Shown piece after piece: positions 31,886 to 44,695 of a DNA stretch of 64,000 nucleotides; positions within the stretch are counted from its first letter, which is position 1, and each line of letters opens with the position of its first letter. The DNA is taken from contig LR134135.1 in the NCBI GenBank assembly GCA_900635465.1, positions 1,860,001-1,924,000 on the forward strand. Direction: 5' to 3'. The notes beneath the pieces were generated by a model. That model was not told the DNA's origin. It was given only the letters and a program-made list of their open reading frames with translations, and did no database searches. The DNA comes from Lelliottia amnigena (GTDB taxonomy: Bacteria > Pseudomonadota > Gammaproteobacteria > Enterobacterales > Enterobacteriaceae). Both the position numbers and the translations under genes were made by a program.

Positions 31886-33061
31886 CTAGAACTTATTGAA
31901 AACTCTGGCCAGACGGCCTGTGCCACTTATCGTAATGGGTGATTCGTTCGCCGCAATAAACGCGGACTCGCCCGGTTTGAGCACCAGCCGTTGTTCACCT
32001 TTATTGAGCACCGCTTCGCCTTCGACGCAGAACAGGATCGCTGCACTCTCCTGTGCAACGGTCGTTTCTGTGTGGCTGAGATCGTGCAAGGAGAATGCAA
32101 AATCCTCGACCGGGATCGGGAAATCCAGTTCCGCGCCGTTTTTCACCGGCTGGGTCAGCAGATCTGCCGCTGGTTTTGCGACAAATTTGACGTTAGCGAC
32201 CAGTTCCGGGATATCAATGTATTTCGGCGTCAGGCCAGCACGCAGCACGTTGTCGGAGTTCGCCATCACTTCCAACGCCACGCCCTGTAAATAGGCGTGT
32301 GGCGTTTCGGCGAACAGGAACATGGCGTCGCCAGGGTTGAGCTTCACCACGTTCAACAGCAGCGGGGAGAACAGACCGCTGTCGTCCGGGTAAAATTCAG
32401 AAATCACGCGGATGGTCTGCCAGGGTTCGCCTTGCTGGCTATCCAGGGCGGTTTTTAAAATCGCCAGCGCGTGGGACTTTTCGTCACCCTGCATATTCAA
32501 CAGGCTGGCAAACAGCTGGCTCAGGCTTGCGGCGTCGGGGTTTTCAAGGAAATGGGCAATCGCTGTATGCGCACCGGCAACCGGCTGCAATAAAGAGACA
32601 ATCTCAGAAAACTCGCGGAAGGCGTTCATCGCCAGGAATGGCGTCAGCGCGAACACCAGCTCCGGCTTATGATTCGGATCTTTGTAGTTGCGCTCGGCCG
32701 CATCAAGGGGAATGCCCGCTGCATTCTCTTTTGCAAAGCCCAGCTCAGACGCTTTCTTATTCGGGTGAACCTGAATCGACAGCGGTTGATCGGCGCACAG
32801 CACTTTAAAGAGGAAGGGCAGTTCGCCGAAACGGTCAGCAACCGCATTTCCCAGCAGTGCAGTTTTATCCGCCTCAATCACATCGCGCAGCGCGCGCACG
32901 TTGCCGCTGGCATCTTCAATTTTTGAGCTGCTCTTCGGATGCGCGCCCATCCACAGTTCCGCCATTGGCAGATTATCTGGATTGGGGATGCCGTAGAGAT
33001 CCGTTAACGCAGTTTGACTTCCCCAGGCATAGTTCTGCACCGAGTTGATGAGTTTTTGCAT
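31886..33061 (-). CDS. manA: mannose-6-phosphate isomerase ManA
   Basis: ManA is a zinc-dependent type I isomerase that interconverts mannose-6-phosphate and fructose-6-phosphate. The 391-residue product starts MQKLINSVQNYAWGS. It has the zinc ligands in LSIQVHPNK and ETPHAYLQG and the catalytic-region GLTPKYID. An in-frame TTG two codons upstream (33067) is less likely than ATG 33061. It diverges from fumA. Confidence 0.96.
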   Translation of the reverse strand: MQKLINSVQNYAWGSQTALTDLYGIPNPDNLPMAELWMGAHPKSSSKIEDASGNVRALRDVIEADKTALLGNAVADRFGELPFLFKVLCADQPLSIQVHPNKKASELGFAKENAAGIPLDAAERNYKDPNHKPELVFALTPFLAMNAFREFSEIVSLLQPVAGAHTAIAHFLENPDAASLSQLFASLLNMQGDEKSHALAILKTALDSQQGEPWQTIRVISEFYPDDSGLFSPLLLNVVKLNPGDAMFLFAETPHAYLQGVALEVMANSDNVLRAGLTPKYIDIPELVANVKFVAKPAADLLTQPVKNGAELDFPIPVEDFAFSLHDLSHTETTVAQESAAILFCVEGEAVLNKGEQRLVLKPGESAFIAANESPITISGTGRLARVFNKF

Positions 33062-33260
33062 TATCAAGCCCTGTTTCTAATGTGGAATTATCTGCCTGTA
33101 TTAAAGCAATAAACCGCATAGAAGTAACCTGCGCGCACAAAAAGTCGTACTAGTCTCAGTTTTTGTTAAAAATTTGTGTAGGATAAGCCAACGCGTTTTT
33201 AAGCAGGGTAGACGAAGATCTGCCTGGATCAGAATGTGCAATGTCGTCAGTGAGAGCCAA

Positions 33261-34907
33261 ATGTCGAACAAACCCTTCCATTACCAAAATCCTTTCCCTT
33301 TAGGTCAGGATCAGACCGAATACTATCTGTTAACCCGCGACCACGTTTCTGTCTCTGAATTTGAAGGTCAGGAGATCCTCAAAGTTGAGCCACAGGCGCT
33401 GACGCTTATGGCGCAGCAGGCTTTTCATGATGCCTCATTTATGCTCCGCCCCGCGCATCAGCAGCAGGTCGCCGATATCCTGACCGATCCGCAGGCCAGC
33501 GAAAACGACAAATATGTGGCGCTGCAATTCCTGCGTAACTCCGATATCGCTGCGAAAGGCATTTTGCCGACCTGTCAGGACACTGGCACGGCCATCATCA
33601 CCGGTAAAAAAGGCCAGCGCGTCTGGACAGGCGGCGGTGACGAGGCGGCTCTGGCTCACGGCGTGTACAACACCTATATCGAAGATAACCTGCGCTATTC
33701 ACAAAACGCTGCGCTGGATATGTACAAAGAGATCAACACCGGCACCAACCTGCCTGCACAAATCGACCTCTACAGCGTGGACGGCGACGAGTACAAATTC
33801 CTCTGTATCGCCAAAGGCGGCGGCTCAGCGAACAAAACCTATCTGTATCAGGAGACCAAAGCGCTGCTTTCACCGGGCAAACTCAAAAATTATCTGGTCG
33901 ACAAGATGCGTTCGCTTGGCACGGCAGCCTGTCCGCCGTATCACATTGCATTTGTGATCGGGGGAACGTCTGCGGAAAGCACCCTGAAAACGGTCAAACT
34001 CGCGTCGACCAAATATTACGATGGGCTGCCGACAGAAGGGAACGAACACGGTCAGGCGTTCCGCGATATTCAGCTCGAACAGGAACTGCTGGTCGAAGCG
34101 CAAAATCTTGGGCTGGGCGCGCAGTTTGGCGGCAAATATTTTGCCCACGATGTGCGCGTGATTCGCCTGCCGCGTCATGGTGCCTCGTGCCCGGTAGGGA
34201 TGGGCGTGTCCTGCTCCGCCGACCGCAATATCAAAGCTAAAATCAACCGCGACGGTATCTGGATCGAGAAGCTGGAAAACAACCCGGGGAAATACATCCC
34301 TGAAGCGCTGCGCAAGGCCGGCGAGGGCGAAGCGGTTCATGTCGATCTCAACCGTCCAATGAATGAAATTCTGGCTCAGCTGTCGCAATATCCGGTTTCT
34401 ACGCGTCTGTCGCTGAATGGCACGATTATCGTCGGACGTGATATTGCCCATGCGAAATTGCAGGAGCGTCTGGATAACGGCGAAGGGCTGCCGCAGTACG
34501 TGAAAGATCACCCGATTTACTACGCGGGACCGGCCAAAACGCCGGAGGGATACGCGTCGGGTTCGCTTGGACCCACTACCGCAGGGCGCATGGACTCCTA
34601 CGTCGATCAGCTGCAGGCCAACGGCGGCAGCATGATCATGTTGGCGAAGGGCAACCGCAGCCAGCAGGTGACGGATGCCTGCCATAAGCACGGCGGATTC
34701 TATCTCGGCAGCATTGGCGGCCCGGCCGCAGTACTGGCGCAAGGCAGCATTAAGAGCCTGGAGTGCGTCGAGTATCCCGAGCTGGGAATGGAAGCTATCT
34801 GGAAAATCGAAGTAGAAGACTTCCCGGCGTTCATCCTGGTGGATGATAAAGGCAACGACTTCTTCAAACAGATCCAGTCCTCCCAGTGCTCAGCCTGTGT
34901 AAAGTAG
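33261..34907 (+). CDS. fumA: class I fumarase FumA
   Basis: FumA is a homodimeric [4Fe-4S] fumarase of the TCA cycle. The 548-residue product has conserved cysteines in [22 protein letters not shown] and the C-terminal region, plus [16 protein letters not shown] and the terminal beta domain [17 protein letters not shown]. The start at 33261 ([14 protein letters not shown]) matches E. coli; the frame is open upstream to 33174 but those 29 residues lack family support. fumC follows after 138 bp. Confidence 0.96.
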   Translation: MSNKPFHYQNPFPLGQDQTEYYLLTRDHVSVSEFEGQEILKVEPQALTLMAQQAFHDASFMLRPAHQQQVADILTDPQASENDKYVALQFLRNSDIAAKGILPTCQDTGTAIITGKKGQRVWTGGGDEAALAHGVYNTYIEDNLRYSQNAALDMYKEINTGTNLPAQIDLYSVDGDEYKFLCIAKGGGSANKTYLYQETKALLSPGKLKNYLVDKMRSLGTAACPPYHIAFVIGGTSAESTLKTVKLASTKYYDGLPTEGNEHGQAFRDIQLEQELLVEAQNLGLGAQFGGKYFAHDVRVIRLPRHGASCPVGMGVSCSADRNIKAKINRDGIWIEKLENNPGKYIPEALRKAGEGEAVHVDLNRPMNEILAQLSQYPVSTRLSLNGTIIVGRDIAHAKLQERLDNGEGLPQYVKDHPIYYAGPAKTPEGYASGSLGPTTAGRMDSYVDQLQANGGSMIMLAKGNRSQQVTDACHKHGGFYLGSIGGPAAVLAQGSIKSLECVEYPELGMEAIWKIEVEDFPAFILVDDKGNDFFKQIQSSQCSACVK

Positions 34908-34915
34908 GTTAATCC

Positions 34916-34940
34916 CGATGCCCGGTTACGCCGGGCATCG
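34916..34940. repeat. REP-like hairpin between fumA and fumC
   Basis: CGATGCCCGG / CCGGGCATCG forms a perfect 10-bp stem around TTACG, 8 bp after the fumA stop. No T run follows, so it is more likely an mRNA-stabilising or REP-type palindrome than a terminator. Confidence 0.55.
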
Positions 34941-35045
34941 ATAAGAGCGCACAAAGCGCCATGCAGCAAATTGATAGCCAACAATACTTATCCTGACTGA
35001 CATGTGAGCAATGTCGCCAACTTCATTGTTATCAAGGAGAAAGTA

Positions 35046-36440
35046 ATGACAACGCATCGCAGTGAGAAAGATTCCATGGGCGCTATCGACGTCCCCGCTG
35101 ACAAACTCTGGGGCGCGCAAACCCAGCGTTCGTTAGAGCACTTCCGCATCTCGACCGAGAAAATGCCCGTCTCGCTGATCCACGCGCTGGCGCTCACCAA
35201 ACGCGCCGCGGCGAAAGTTAACCAGGATTTAGGTCTGCTGCCTGCCGAAAAAGCGACGGCGATTATTCGTGCCGCCGATGAAGTGCTGGCCGATAAGCAC
35301 GTCGACGAATTTCCGCTCGCTATCTGGCAAACCGGCTCCGGCACCCAAAGCAACATGAACATGAATGAAGTGCTGGCAAATCGCGCGAGCGAACTGCTGG
35401 GCGGCGTGCGCGGCATGGAACGTAAAATTCACCCGAACGACGACGTGAATAAAAGTCAAAGTTCCAACGACGTGTTCCCGACGGCGATGCATGTGGCGGC
35501 GATCGTGGCCCTTCGCGAACATCTTATTCCTCAGCTCAACGTGTTAAGAAACACGCTCGCCGATAAATCACAGGCATTCAGCGATATCGTCAAAATTGGC
35601 CGTACACATTTGCAGGACGCCACGCCGCTGACGCTCGGGCAGGAGATTTCTGGCTGGGTAGCGATGCTGGAACATAATCTCCGACACATCGAAAACAGCC
35701 TTCCGCATCTGGCCGAGCTGGCATTGGGCGGGACAGCGGTGGGCACAGGGCTAAACACCCATCCGGAGTATGCCGTGCGCGTCGCCAAAGCGCTGGCGGA
35801 GATGACCCATCAGCCGTTTGTCACGGCACCGAATAAATTTGAAGCGCTCGGCACGTGCGATGCGCTGGTTCACGCCCATGGCGCACTGAAAGGGCTGGCG
35901 GCATCCTTGATGAAAATCGCCAATGACGTGCGCTGGCTGGCATCTGGGCCGCGCTGCGGCATCGGTGAAATCAGCATTCCTGAAAACGAACCCGGCAGCT
36001 CCATCATGCCGGGGAAAGTCAACCCGACGCAATGCGAAGCGCTGACCATGCTGTGTTGTCAGGTGATGGGCAACGACGTGGCGGTGAATATGGGCGGCGC
36101 GTCCGGCAACTTCGAGCTGAACGTTTATCGTCCGATGGTTATCCATAACTTCCTGCAATCGGTGCGCCTGCTGGCAGATGGCATGGAGAGTTTTAATGCG
36201 CATTGCGCCGTCGGCATTGAGCCAAATCGTGAACGTATCGGTCAGCTACTGAATGAGTCGCTGATGCTGGTGACGGCGCTTAATACGCATATTGGCTACG
36301 ATAAAGCAGCGGAAATTGCCAAAAAAGCGCACAAAGAAGGGCTGACCCTGAAAGCGTCTGCGCTGGCGTTGGGCTATCTTACCGCCGCAGAATTCGATGC
36401 CTGGGTACGTCCTGAAGAGATGGTCGGCAGCCTGAAATAA
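35046..36440 (+). CDS. fumC: class II fumarase FumC
   Basis: FumC is an iron-independent, oxidant-resistant fumarase, controlled by SoxRS in E. coli. The 464-residue product has [30 protein letters not shown] and the superfamily signature [11 protein letters not shown]. The start at 35046 ([15 protein letters not shown]) follows AAGGAGAAAGTA; an upstream in-frame ATG at 35004 lacks support. It is three residues shorter at the C-terminus than E. coli FumC. Confidence 0.96.
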   Translation: MTTHRSEKDSMGAIDVPADKLWGAQTQRSLEHFRISTEKMPVSLIHALALTKRAAAKVNQDLGLLPAEKATAIIRAADEVLADKHVDEFPLAIWQTGSGTQSNMNMNEVLANRASELLGGVRGMERKIHPNDDVNKSQSSNDVFPTAMHVAAIVALREHLIPQLNVLRNTLADKSQAFSDIVKIGRTHLQDATPLTLGQEISGWVAMLEHNLRHIENSLPHLAELALGGTAVGTGLNTHPEYAVRVAKALAEMTHQPFVTAPNKFEALGTCDALVHAHGALKGLAASLMKIANDVRWLASGPRCGIGEISIPENEPGSSIMPGKVNPTQCEALTMLCCQVMGNDVAVNMGGASGNFELNVYRPMVIHNFLQSVRLLADGMESFNAHCAVGIEPNRERIGQLLNESLMLVTALNTHIGYDKAAEIAKKAHKEGLTLKASALALGYLTAAEFDAWVRPEEMVGSLK

Positions 36441-37370
36441 TCACTCGGCCACATACAGGTGCAGCCGCGGAATAATCAACCGCAGCGGCTGCGCCTGAGG
36501 CTTATAGCGATGCTGAATATTATCAGCATCGTAATTCAACAGTTCCCCAATATCGGGCACCATCGCCCCTTGCTCCGCATCAAACAGTGCAATCATCGGC
36601 GTAGGGCAGGCATACTGCACCTGCTTTTGCTGACCGGCATACCAGACGCGGGCGATCGGCTGGACCTTTACCGGTCGTTTGATTTTGAGACGAGTGTCTG
36701 GCGGAAGGGCGGCGATAGTGTCGTACTCCTCCTCGAGCCGTTCAATCCACTGTTCGCGAGACCAGGGCGCAACGGTGCGAGGCGATTTCAGGCTTTTTTC
36801 CAGCAGCGAAAGCACGTCGTTGCGGGTGAAATTTTTAATAATATGCTTGTTCGCCCAGCCAAATCGCAGGGTTGCCGGTTGGCGCAACACCGTTAACGAT
36901 CGATACGCGTTCAGCGTAATTAGCCCCGGCAACTGGCGGTGCACCCATTCGAAACGCGCAGCAGGAGGCAACCCGGACTCCTCAGTGATGATTTTTTCAA
37001 ACGCCACCTTGAGCGTATTAATATGCGCTATCTGCGTTTCAATCTCCTCGCGCAGTGCGCCATCGCATTGCAGGCAAATCACCCCCGGCAAACGCACGGC
37101 GGCTTTGCTGCTGCGTTTCTCCGACTGCTGCTGGATAAACAGATGACGGTAGTGGGCGAGCGTCAGCTCCACGGCCTCTTGACCGATGTGCTGTTCCACT
37201 TCAATGGTGTTCAGCTCATCGTGCTCCGCGCCTTTGGCTACATCCGGCAATGTAAAAACGCGCGCGGCCAGCAGCCGACAGCCCTTTAATCGTTCAGTAA
37301 GATTAACCAGTTCCAGCTCTATCTGGCGGAAAGTGGAATTCAACCGTTCAATAAGATCGTAAGTCGCCAT
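36441..37370 (-). CDS. tus: Tus replication-terminator protein
   Basis: Tus binds Ter sites and blocks replication forks moving in one direction. The 309-residue product matches E. coli Tus across its length, including the DNA-binding segments (e.g. [13 protein letters not shown] and the [18 protein letters not shown] region). Its stop directly abuts the fumC stop. A Ter site lies 12 bp upstream of the start, as expected for autoregulation. Confidence 0.95.
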   Translation of the reverse strand: MATYDLIERLNSTFRQIELELVNLTERLKGCRLLAARVFTLPDVAKGAEHDELNTIEVEQHIGQEAVELTLAHYRHLFIQQQSEKRSSKAAVRLPGVICLQCDGALREEIETQIAHINTLKVAFEKIITEESGLPPAARFEWVHRQLPGLITLNAYRSLTVLRQPATLRFGWANKHIIKNFTRNDVLSLLEKSLKSPRTVAPWSREQWIERLEEEYDTIAALPPDTRLKIKRPVKVQPIARVWYAGQQKQVQYACPTPMIALFDAEQGAMVPDIGELLNYDADNIQHRYKPQAQPLRLIIPRLHLYVAE

Positions 37371-37382
37371 AAAACACTCTCA

Positions 37383-37398
37383 TTAGTTACAACATACT
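37383..37398 (-). promoter_or_regulatory. Ter replication-termination site
   Basis: The minus strand reads AGTATGTTGTAACTAA, an exact match to the Ter core (AGNATGTTGTAACTAA). It lies in the tus promoter region like E. coli TerB. Orientation follows the minus-strand core; which fork is stopped depends on the genome position. Confidence 0.93.
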
Positions 37399-37546
37399 TT
37401 TTTATAGCACAGCACGCCGGGTCAGGCCAGGGTGCGGTGTGTGTCCAGCAGGATAATGAAAAGCTTATTGATTGCTGATGAATCATACGGGTTTTGTATA
37501 TTAAGCGACACGTGCGGCCCCTCAGTTGATCCAGAGCAGGTTAAAA

Positions 37547-37574
37547 GTATGATGAATTATTAGAATCGTCACAC
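37547..37574. promoter_or_regulatory. NikR operator upstream of nikA
   Basis: GTATGA-N16-TCACAC matches the NikR consensus GTATGA-N16-TCATAC with one change. It lies 36 bp upstream of nikA, so nickel-loaded NikR should repress nikABCDE here. Confidence 0.85.
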
Positions 37575-37610
37575 GTTTTTCCTACTCCTTAATGATGAGA
37601 GGCAACTATT

Positions 37611-39182
37611 TTGTCCAGACCTGGCCGAATCGTCTGTGCGCTGCTGGCTGGTGCGTCATTCTTGTTGCACGCAGCGGCACCTGATGAAATCACCACGGCA
37701 TGGCCCGTTAACGTTGGACCACTCAATCCGCATCTTTATACGCCCAATCAAATGTTTGCCCAAAGCATGGTGTATGAGCCGCTGGTGAAATATCAGGCTG
37801 ACGGAACCGTTAAGCCGTGGCTGGCGACAAGCTGGAAGCCCTCGGCGGATGGGAAAGTGTGGATGTTCACCTTACGTGACGGTGTCACATTTTCGAACGG
37901 CGAATCGTTCACTGCGCAGGCAGTAGTCGAGAACTTTCGCGCCGTGCTGGACAACCGAAAGCGTCACGCCTGGCTTGAGCTGACCAATCAAATCACCGAT
38001 GTCAAAGCCCTGAGCCCGAACGAGCTGCAAATCACGCTAAAAAGTGCCTATTATCCTTTCCTGCAAGAACTCTCGCTGCCGCGTCCTTTCCGGTTTATTG
38101 CCCCGTCGCAGTTTAAAAATCATGAAACCCTGAACGGAATCAAAGCACCGATTGGAACGGGGCCGTGGGTGCTGAAAGCGTCGAAACTGAATCAATATGA
38201 CGTGCTGGTGCGTAACGATCGTTACTGGGGTGAAAAGCCACAGATTCGTCAGGTAACGGTTAACGTGATCCCCGATCCCACTACGCGCGCCGTGGCCTTT
38301 GAAACGGGCGATATCGATCTGCTGTATGGCAACGAAGGGCTGTTACCGCTCGATACCTTTGCACGCTTTAGCCAAAATCCGGCCATTCGCACCCAACTTT
38401 CGCAGCCCATTGAAACGGTGATGCTGGCGCTCAACTCGACACACGCGCCAACAGATGAACTCGCCGTGCGTGAAGCACTGAATTATGCGGTGAACAAAAA
38501 ATCATTGATTGAAAATGCCCTGTACGGCACGCAACAGGTTGCGGACACGCTCTTCGCCCCGACGGTTCCGTACGCCAACATCGGCCTCAAACCGCGTCAG
38601 TACGATCCGCAGCAGGCGAAATCACTGCTGGATAAATCGGGATGGCTTGTGCCGTCGGGCAAAGTCATTCGGGAGAAAAACGGTAAGCCACTGCGAATTG
38701 AACTGGCCTTTATTGGCACCGATGCGCTCAGCAAATCGATGGCGGAAATTATTCAGGCCGATATGCGTCAGGTCGGCGTAGAAGTAGCGTTGGTTGGGGA
38801 AGAAGAGAGCAGTATTTATGCGCGCCAGCGTGACGGGCGTTTCGGCATGATTTTCAACCGTACCTGGGGCGCGCCTTACGATCCCCATGCCTTCATGAGC
38901 TCCATGCGCGTACCGTCGCACGCCGATTATCAGGCACAGCGCGGGCTGGCGGACAAACCCTTAATAGATAAAGCGATCGGCGAGGTGCTTTCCACGACGG
39001 ACGAAACGAAGCGCCAGTCGCTGTACCGCGATATCCTCACGCGCCTGCACAATGATGCCGTCTATTTGCCGATCAGCTATGTGTCGATGATGGTGGTGGC
39101 AAAACCGGAACTGGGCGTGATCCCGTTCGCCCCCATTGCCTCCGAGATTCCCTTCGAGCAGATACAGCCGGTGAAACGCTGA
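37611..39182 (+). CDS. nikA: nickel ABC transporter substrate-binding protein NikA
   Basis: NikA is the periplasmic nickel(-chelate)-binding protein. The 523-residue product has a signal peptide (about residues 1-22, ending LLHAAA), then [29 protein letters not shown] and close identity to E. coli NikA throughout, including the DPHAF segment. The likely start is TTG at 37611, eight bases after GAGAGG; the two nearby ATGs at 37592/37595 are out of frame. It is the first gene of nikABCDE-nikR; the stop overlaps the nikB start. Confidence 0.93.
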   Translation: MSRPGRIVCALLAGASFLLHAAAPDEITTAWPVNVGPLNPHLYTPNQMFAQSMVYEPLVKYQADGTVKPWLATSWKPSADGKVWMFTLRDGVTFSNGESFTAQAVVENFRAVLDNRKRHAWLELTNQITDVKALSPNELQITLKSAYYPFLQELSLPRPFRFIAPSQFKNHETLNGIKAPIGTGPWVLKASKLNQYDVLVRNDRYWGEKPQIRQVTVNVIPDPTTRAVAFETGDIDLLYGNEGLLPLDTFARFSQNPAIRTQLSQPIETVMLALNSTHAPTDELAVREALNYAVNKKSLIENALYGTQQVADTLFAPTVPYANIGLKPRQYDPQQAKSLLDKSGWLVPSGKVIREKNGKPLRIELAFIGTDALSKSMAEIIQADMRQVGVEVALVGEEESSIYARQRDGRFGMIFNRTWGAPYDPHAFMSSMRVPSHADYQAQRGLADKPLIDKAIGEVLSTTDETKRQSLYRDILTRLHNDAVYLPISYVSMMVVAKPELGVIPFAPIASEIPFEQIQPVKR

Positions 39183-40126
39183 TGATCCGTTACATATTGC
39201 GGCGTATCGTGCTGCTGATCCCGATGGTATTGGCTGCCTCGGTGATTATCTTTCTGATGCTGCGCCTGGGAACGGGCGACCCGGCGCTGGACTATCTGCG
39301 GCTATCAAACTTACCGCCGACGCCGGACATGGTCGCGTCTACCCGCGTGATGCTGGGGTTGGATCAACCGCTCGTCGTTCAGTACGGCACCTGGCTTTGG
39401 AAAGCACTGCATCTGGATTTCGGCATCTCATATGCCACTCAGCGCCCGGTGCTGGATGATGTTCTGCATTTTCTGCCCGCGACGTTGCTGCTGGCGGGGG
39501 CGGCGCTGGTATTGATTCTGCTGACGTCGGTGCCGCTGGGCATTTGGGCCGCGCGTCACCGCGATCGTGTACCGGATTTTATCGTGCGCGCTGTGTCGTT
39601 TCTCGGCGTGTCGATGCCCAATTTCTGGCTCGCTTTTTTGCTGGTGATGTTCTTCTCCGTCTACCTCAAGTGGTTGCCCGCGATGGGCTACGGTGACTGG
39701 CAGCATCTGATTTTGCCTGCCGTGTCGATTGCGTTTATGTCGCTGGCAATTAATGCCCGGCTGCTGCGCGCCAGCATGCTGGACGTAGCTGGACAGCGGC
39801 ATGTTACCTGGGCGCGTCTGCGCGGATTGAGCGACAAACAGACCGAGCGCCGCCACATTTTACGCAATGCCTCGCTGCCGATGATTACCGCTGTCGGGAT
39901 GCATATCGGCGAGCTGATCGGCGGAACGATGATTATCGAGAATATTTTTGCCTGGCCGGGCGTGGGGCGCTACGCCGTGTCAGCCATTTTTAACCGTGAC
40001 TATCCGGTGATTCAATGCTTTACGCTGATCATGGTGGTGGTATTTGTTATCTGTAATCTGACGGTGGACGTGCTGAATGCCGCGCTTGACCCGCGTATTC
40101 GCCGCCATGAGGGCGCGCACGCATGA
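39182..40126 (+). CDS. nikB: nickel ABC transporter permease NikB
   Basis: NikB is an inner-membrane permease subunit of the DppB/OppB type. The 314-residue protein has six predicted membrane segments, the N-terminal [15 protein letters not shown] and the conserved [24 protein letters not shown]. The cytoplasmic coupling region ([25 protein letters not shown]) contacts the ATPases. It overlaps nikA by one base and nikC by four. Confidence 0.95.
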   Translation: MIRYILRRIVLLIPMVLAASVIIFLMLRLGTGDPALDYLRLSNLPPTPDMVASTRVMLGLDQPLVVQYGTWLWKALHLDFGISYATQRPVLDDVLHFLPATLLLAGAALVLILLTSVPLGIWAARHRDRVPDFIVRAVSFLGVSMPNFWLAFLLVMFFSVYLKWLPAMGYGDWQHLILPAVSIAFMSLAINARLLRASMLDVAGQRHVTWARLRGLSDKQTERRHILRNASLPMITAVGMHIGELIGGTMIIENIFAWPGVGRYAVSAIFNRDYPVIQCFTLIMVVVFVICNLTVDVLNAALDPRIRRHEGAHA

Positions 40127-40956
40127 GTTTTTTACGCACGACGCGCTGGCCGGTTCGTCTGGCAATGATCATCATCGTGTTCCTCGCGGCTGTCGCACTC
40201 ACCAGCCAGTGGTGGTTGCCCTACGATCCGCAAGCCATTAATTTGCCCGCGCGTTTGCTGTCACCTGACAGCCAGCACTGGCTGGGGACCGATCATCTCG
40301 GGCGTGACATTTTCTCTCGTCTGCTCGCGGCAACACGCGTATCGCTGGGATCGGTAATCGCTTGTCTGTTGCTGGTGCTGGTGCTGGGCCTGACGATAGG
40401 GGGCGCAGCGGGGCTGTTGGGCGGGCGAGTCGATCAGTTGACCATGCGTGTGGCCGATATGTTTATGACCTTTCCGACCTCCATTCTGTCGTTCTTCCTG
40501 GTGGGCGTTCTGGGAACGGGGCTGACCAACGTCATCATCGCTATCGCCCTGTCGCATTGGGCCTGGTATGCGCGCATGGTGCGCAGTCTGGTTATTTCAC
40601 TGCGCCAGCGGGAATTTGTACTGGCGTCGCGTCTTTCTGGCGCGGGGCACGTGCGCGTCTTTATCGATCATCTGACGGGGGCTGCGCTGCCATCGCTGCT
40701 GGTGCTGGCGACGCTGGATATCGGACACATGATGCTGCACGTCGCCGGGATGTCTTTTTTAGGGCTGGGCGTGACGGCACCCACCGCAGAATGGGGCGTG
40801 ATGATCAACGACGCGCGCCAGTATATCTGGACTCAGCCGCTGCAAATGTTCTGGCCTGGCCTGGCGCTGTTCATCAGCGTGATGGCCTTTAATCTGGTGG
40901 GTGACGCGCTACGCGATCACCTTGATCCTCATCTTGAGACGGAGCATGCCCACTGA
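40123..40956 (+). CDS. nikC: nickel ABC transporter permease NikC
   Basis: NikC is the second permease, of the DppC type. The 277-residue product has about six membrane segments, the motif [15 protein letters not shown], and the EAA-like loop [17 protein letters not shown]...PSLLVL. It overlaps nikB by four bases (ATGA) and nikD by one. Confidence 0.95.
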   Translation: MSFLRTTRWPVRLAMIIIVFLAAVALTSQWWLPYDPQAINLPARLLSPDSQHWLGTDHLGRDIFSRLLAATRVSLGSVIACLLLVLVLGLTIGGAAGLLGGRVDQLTMRVADMFMTFPTSILSFFLVGVLGTGLTNVIIAIALSHWAWYARMVRSLVISLRQREFVLASRLSGAGHVRVFIDHLTGAALPSLLVLATLDIGHMMLHVAGMSFLGLGVTAPTAEWGVMINDARQYIWTQPLQMFWPGLALFISVMAFNLVGDALRDHLDPHLETEHAH

Positions 40957-41716
40957 TGCCCCAGCAGATAGAATTACGCAATATGGTGATTGAGGCGGAC
41001 AAACCGCTGGTGAAGGGCGTATCGCTCACGCTTACGCGGGGGCGCGTGCTGGCGCTGGTGGGCGGTAGCGGCAGCGGTAAATCACTGACCTGCGCCGCCG
41101 CGCTCGGCGTCTTACCAGCGGGCGTTCGCCAGACCGCAGGCCAGGTGCTGGCAGACGGAACGCTGATGTCACCCCGAACGCTGCGGGGGAAAACGGTCGC
41201 CACGATTATGCAAAACCCACGTAGCGCGTTTAATCCGCTGCATTCCATGGCGACCCACGCGCGCGAGACCTGTCTGGCGGTTGGCAAGCCCGCTGATCAC
41301 GACGCGCTTATCGCCGCTTTACGCGCCGTCGGGCTGGAAGATGCGCATCGCGTCTTAACGCTTTACCCTTTTGAGATGAGCGGTGGAATGTTGCAGCGAA
41401 TGATGATCGCGATGGCTGTGCTGTGCGATGCCCCGTTTATTGTCGCCGATGAACCAACTACCGATCTGGATGCCGTCGCCCAGGCAAGAATTCTGGATTT
41501 GCTGGATTCCATCATGCAAACCCGCGCCCCCGGAATGCTGCTGGTTACGCATGATATGGGCGTCGTGGCACGTCTGGCGGATGAGGTCGCGGTGATGGAC
41601 GATGGCGTGATAGTGGAGCAGGGCGACGTTGAAACCGTGTTTCATGCGCCGCAGCATCGGGTTACGCGCAATCTGGTGGCTGCCCATCTGGCGCTTTATG
41701 GCAAGGAATTGGCATC

Positions 41717-41720
<4 letters not shown>
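40956..41720 (+). CDS. nikD: nickel ABC transporter ATPase NikD
   Basis: NikD is one of two ATPases driving nickel import. The 254-residue product has Walker A GGSGSGKS at about residues 36-43, the Q-loop in [16 protein letters not shown], signature SGGMLQRM, Walker [13 protein letters not shown] and the switch histidine in LLVTHDMGV. It overlaps nikE by four bases. Confidence 0.95.
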
Positions 41721-42905
<1,185 letters not shown>

Positions 42906-42911
42906 CCCGCA

Positions 42912-44212
42912 TCAGACCGCGGCAGGCAGAGCAATGTGGTGATAAACCGGCCAGCTAAAGCAGAATTTTGCGCCGCCCAGATCGCTGGCTTCGCAGCTGA
43001 CGTGTCCGCCCATGGCCTGAGAGATTGAATGGACAATCGCCAGTCCCAGCCCGCAGCCGCCGGTGGCACGGTCGCGGCTCGGATCCAGGCGCACGAACGG
43101 TTCAAATACCCGATGGCGCTCTTCGGCCGCAATACCGGGTCCATCGTCCTCAACGGATAAACTCGCCTCGCTGCCGTTCAGCTCTAAACGAATTCGCAGT
43201 CGGTTCTCACTGTAGCGCAGGGCGTTATTCACCAGATTATCCAGCACGCGCTCCATCAGGCGCATATCCAGCGCCCCGTAATCGCCGGGATGATTGTCCA
43301 GTAACAGCTCCCGCTGCGGATTGACGCTCTGCACGTCCTCCAACATAGCTGCTTATCCACGCTGAAAAATCCGGGGTGCTGAGCTTCAGTTCATTTTGCG
43401 GGCGATCCAGACGGGCGTAGGTGAGCAGTTCTTCTATCAGCGCTTCGAGCTGACCGATATCGCGATTCAGCGCCACAGACTCCGCAGCGGTCAGGTTTTC
43501 GCTCATCTCCAGACGATAGCGCAGGCGCACCAGCGGCGTACGTAACTCATGCGCGATGCCGTCAATCAGCGCCTTTTTACTGGCAATCAGGGCGTTGATA
43601 TTGTCGGCCATCTGGTTAAAGGCGACGCCCAGCCGTTCAAAGCTGGAGGTGCTGTCAAAATGTATACGCTCCGTCAGATGACCGTCGCCAAAGCGCTGCG
43701 CGGCAGCCTCCAGGCGCAACATATCCTGCCAGTGCGGACGCATCCAGATAAACACCGGAAAGGCCAGCGAAATGGCGATAAAGGCCATCAGCGCCATGTC
43801 CAGCAGCCGCATCTGGTGTAAAAAATAGAGATACGGAACCGGGCCGACTGCCAGCACGTAATGGCTGCGCGGGATCCGCTGGATAAAGGTGTATTGGTCG
43901 TCCAGCGCCACGATGTCGCCTTCGCGCAGGCGCTGAGCGGTGGGGGGCATCCAGACTGTAATTTTTAAGCGGCTCGATGCGCATATTAAACGACAGATTC
44001 AGATCCAGCTCTTTCAGCGTGCGCGCCCAGTCGTGCGGGGGGATTTCACGTAATTCGCTGCGCATTAAATAGAGCGAACTTTTCATCAGGTCATCCAGAG
44101 ACTGTCTGCCTGCGCGTTCGGCGGTGAATTTATAGACCAGCCCGACCAGCATGGTCATCACCAGAAAACAGACAAACAGCAAAAGATAAAACTGCACAAA
44201 CAGCTTTTTCAT
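42912..44212 (-). CDS. rstB: sensor histidine kinase RstB (two single-base frameshifts in this sequence)
   Basis: RstB is the inner-membrane kinase partner of RstA. The assembled product has two membrane segments (about residues 4-26 and 135-155), a HAMP domain and the phospho-acceptor IDGIAHELRTPLVRLRYR. The ATPase boxes are NNALRY, VEDDGPGIA and GGCGLGLAIVHSI. The frame breaks twice: six Gs instead of five at 43942-43947, and an extra C at 43340/43341. Correcting both gives 432 residues, close to the E. coli 433. Unusually, rstB is separated from rstA by about 13 kb of accessory DNA, and a degenerate copy of its first 27 bases lies beside rstA. Confidence 0.92.
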
Positions 44213-44215
44213 GAA
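44186..44215 (-). repeat. island-end repeat (rstB 5' end), candidate att site
   Basis: This is the first 27 bases of rstB plus TTC upstream (TTCATGAAAAAGCTG... to TTTTAT). The related sequence at 57411-57440 differs at about five of these 30 positions and lies just after rstA in the same orientation. The two bracket the whole accessory segment and probably derive from integrase-mediated insertion at the rstB start. Confidence 0.6.
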
Positions 44216-44241
44216 ATCACACCATTATTACAATGAGTTAA

Positions 44242-44517
44242 CTAAACTGATTTTACCTTTAGCGGCGCTATGAGGGCAGGGTTATATTCATCTACGCGCT
44301 GATTGAGGAGCGCAATCCGATCGCCATCCAAAGCATGTATCCAGGCAGAATAAACGCAATAAATCCTCTGTGCATTTTTATGTCCTATTTGAGTTGCTAT
44401 GAAAGCAGGGTTTGCTCCGGCTGACAACATCCAACATGCAAACGTATGACCCTTGCCTGTGCCACGCTGATTAACACACCGCGATGCCAGTAATGCCTTC
44501 TTCGCCACTGTAGACAT
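44242..44517 (-). pseudogene. tyrosine-recombinase integrase, C-terminal remnant
   Basis: About 90 residues match the C-terminal end of phage/island integrases: HTFACWMLSAGANPAFIATQIGHKNAQ followed by VYSAWI, with the probable nucleophile tyrosine, and DGDRIALLNQR. The usual box II arginine before HTFA is replaced (KGHTFA), and the N-terminal three quarters are missing, cut off by an IS3-type transposase remnant. It lies 30 bp upstream of rstB, next to the candidate att repeat, and is the likely relic of the enzyme that inserted the island. Confidence 0.75.
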
Positions 44518-44531
44518 CCTCTTTGGGAAGC

Positions 44532-44695
44532 GTTTTCCGAAGAACAGATCATCAGTATCCTTCGCGAGGCCGAAACTGGGGGGCTGCCTGAGAGCATGCT
44601 ATCTCACTCGCAACCTTTACACCCGGCGCAAGACGTTTGGCGGCATGAAGATTCCTAAGTGAAGCGGCTTGCTGAAATGTGTATCTAATGCTGTG
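44532..44695 (+). mobile_element. IS3-family transposase OrfA remnant
   Basis: The plus strand encodes FSEEQIISILREAE in one frame, then FGGMKIPK and VKRLAEM in others. These are typical segments of IS3-family OrfA (RFSEEQII.ILREAE...TFYTWR.K.GGM...EVKRL). Several frameshifts and a missing centre show it is decayed; terminal inverted repeats are not evident. It truncates the integrase remnant. Confidence 0.65.

Noticed and set aside
33174..33260. 29-residue N-terminal extension of FumA
   Set aside because: The family start MSNKPFHYQ at 33261 is clear and the upstream part resembles leader sequence.
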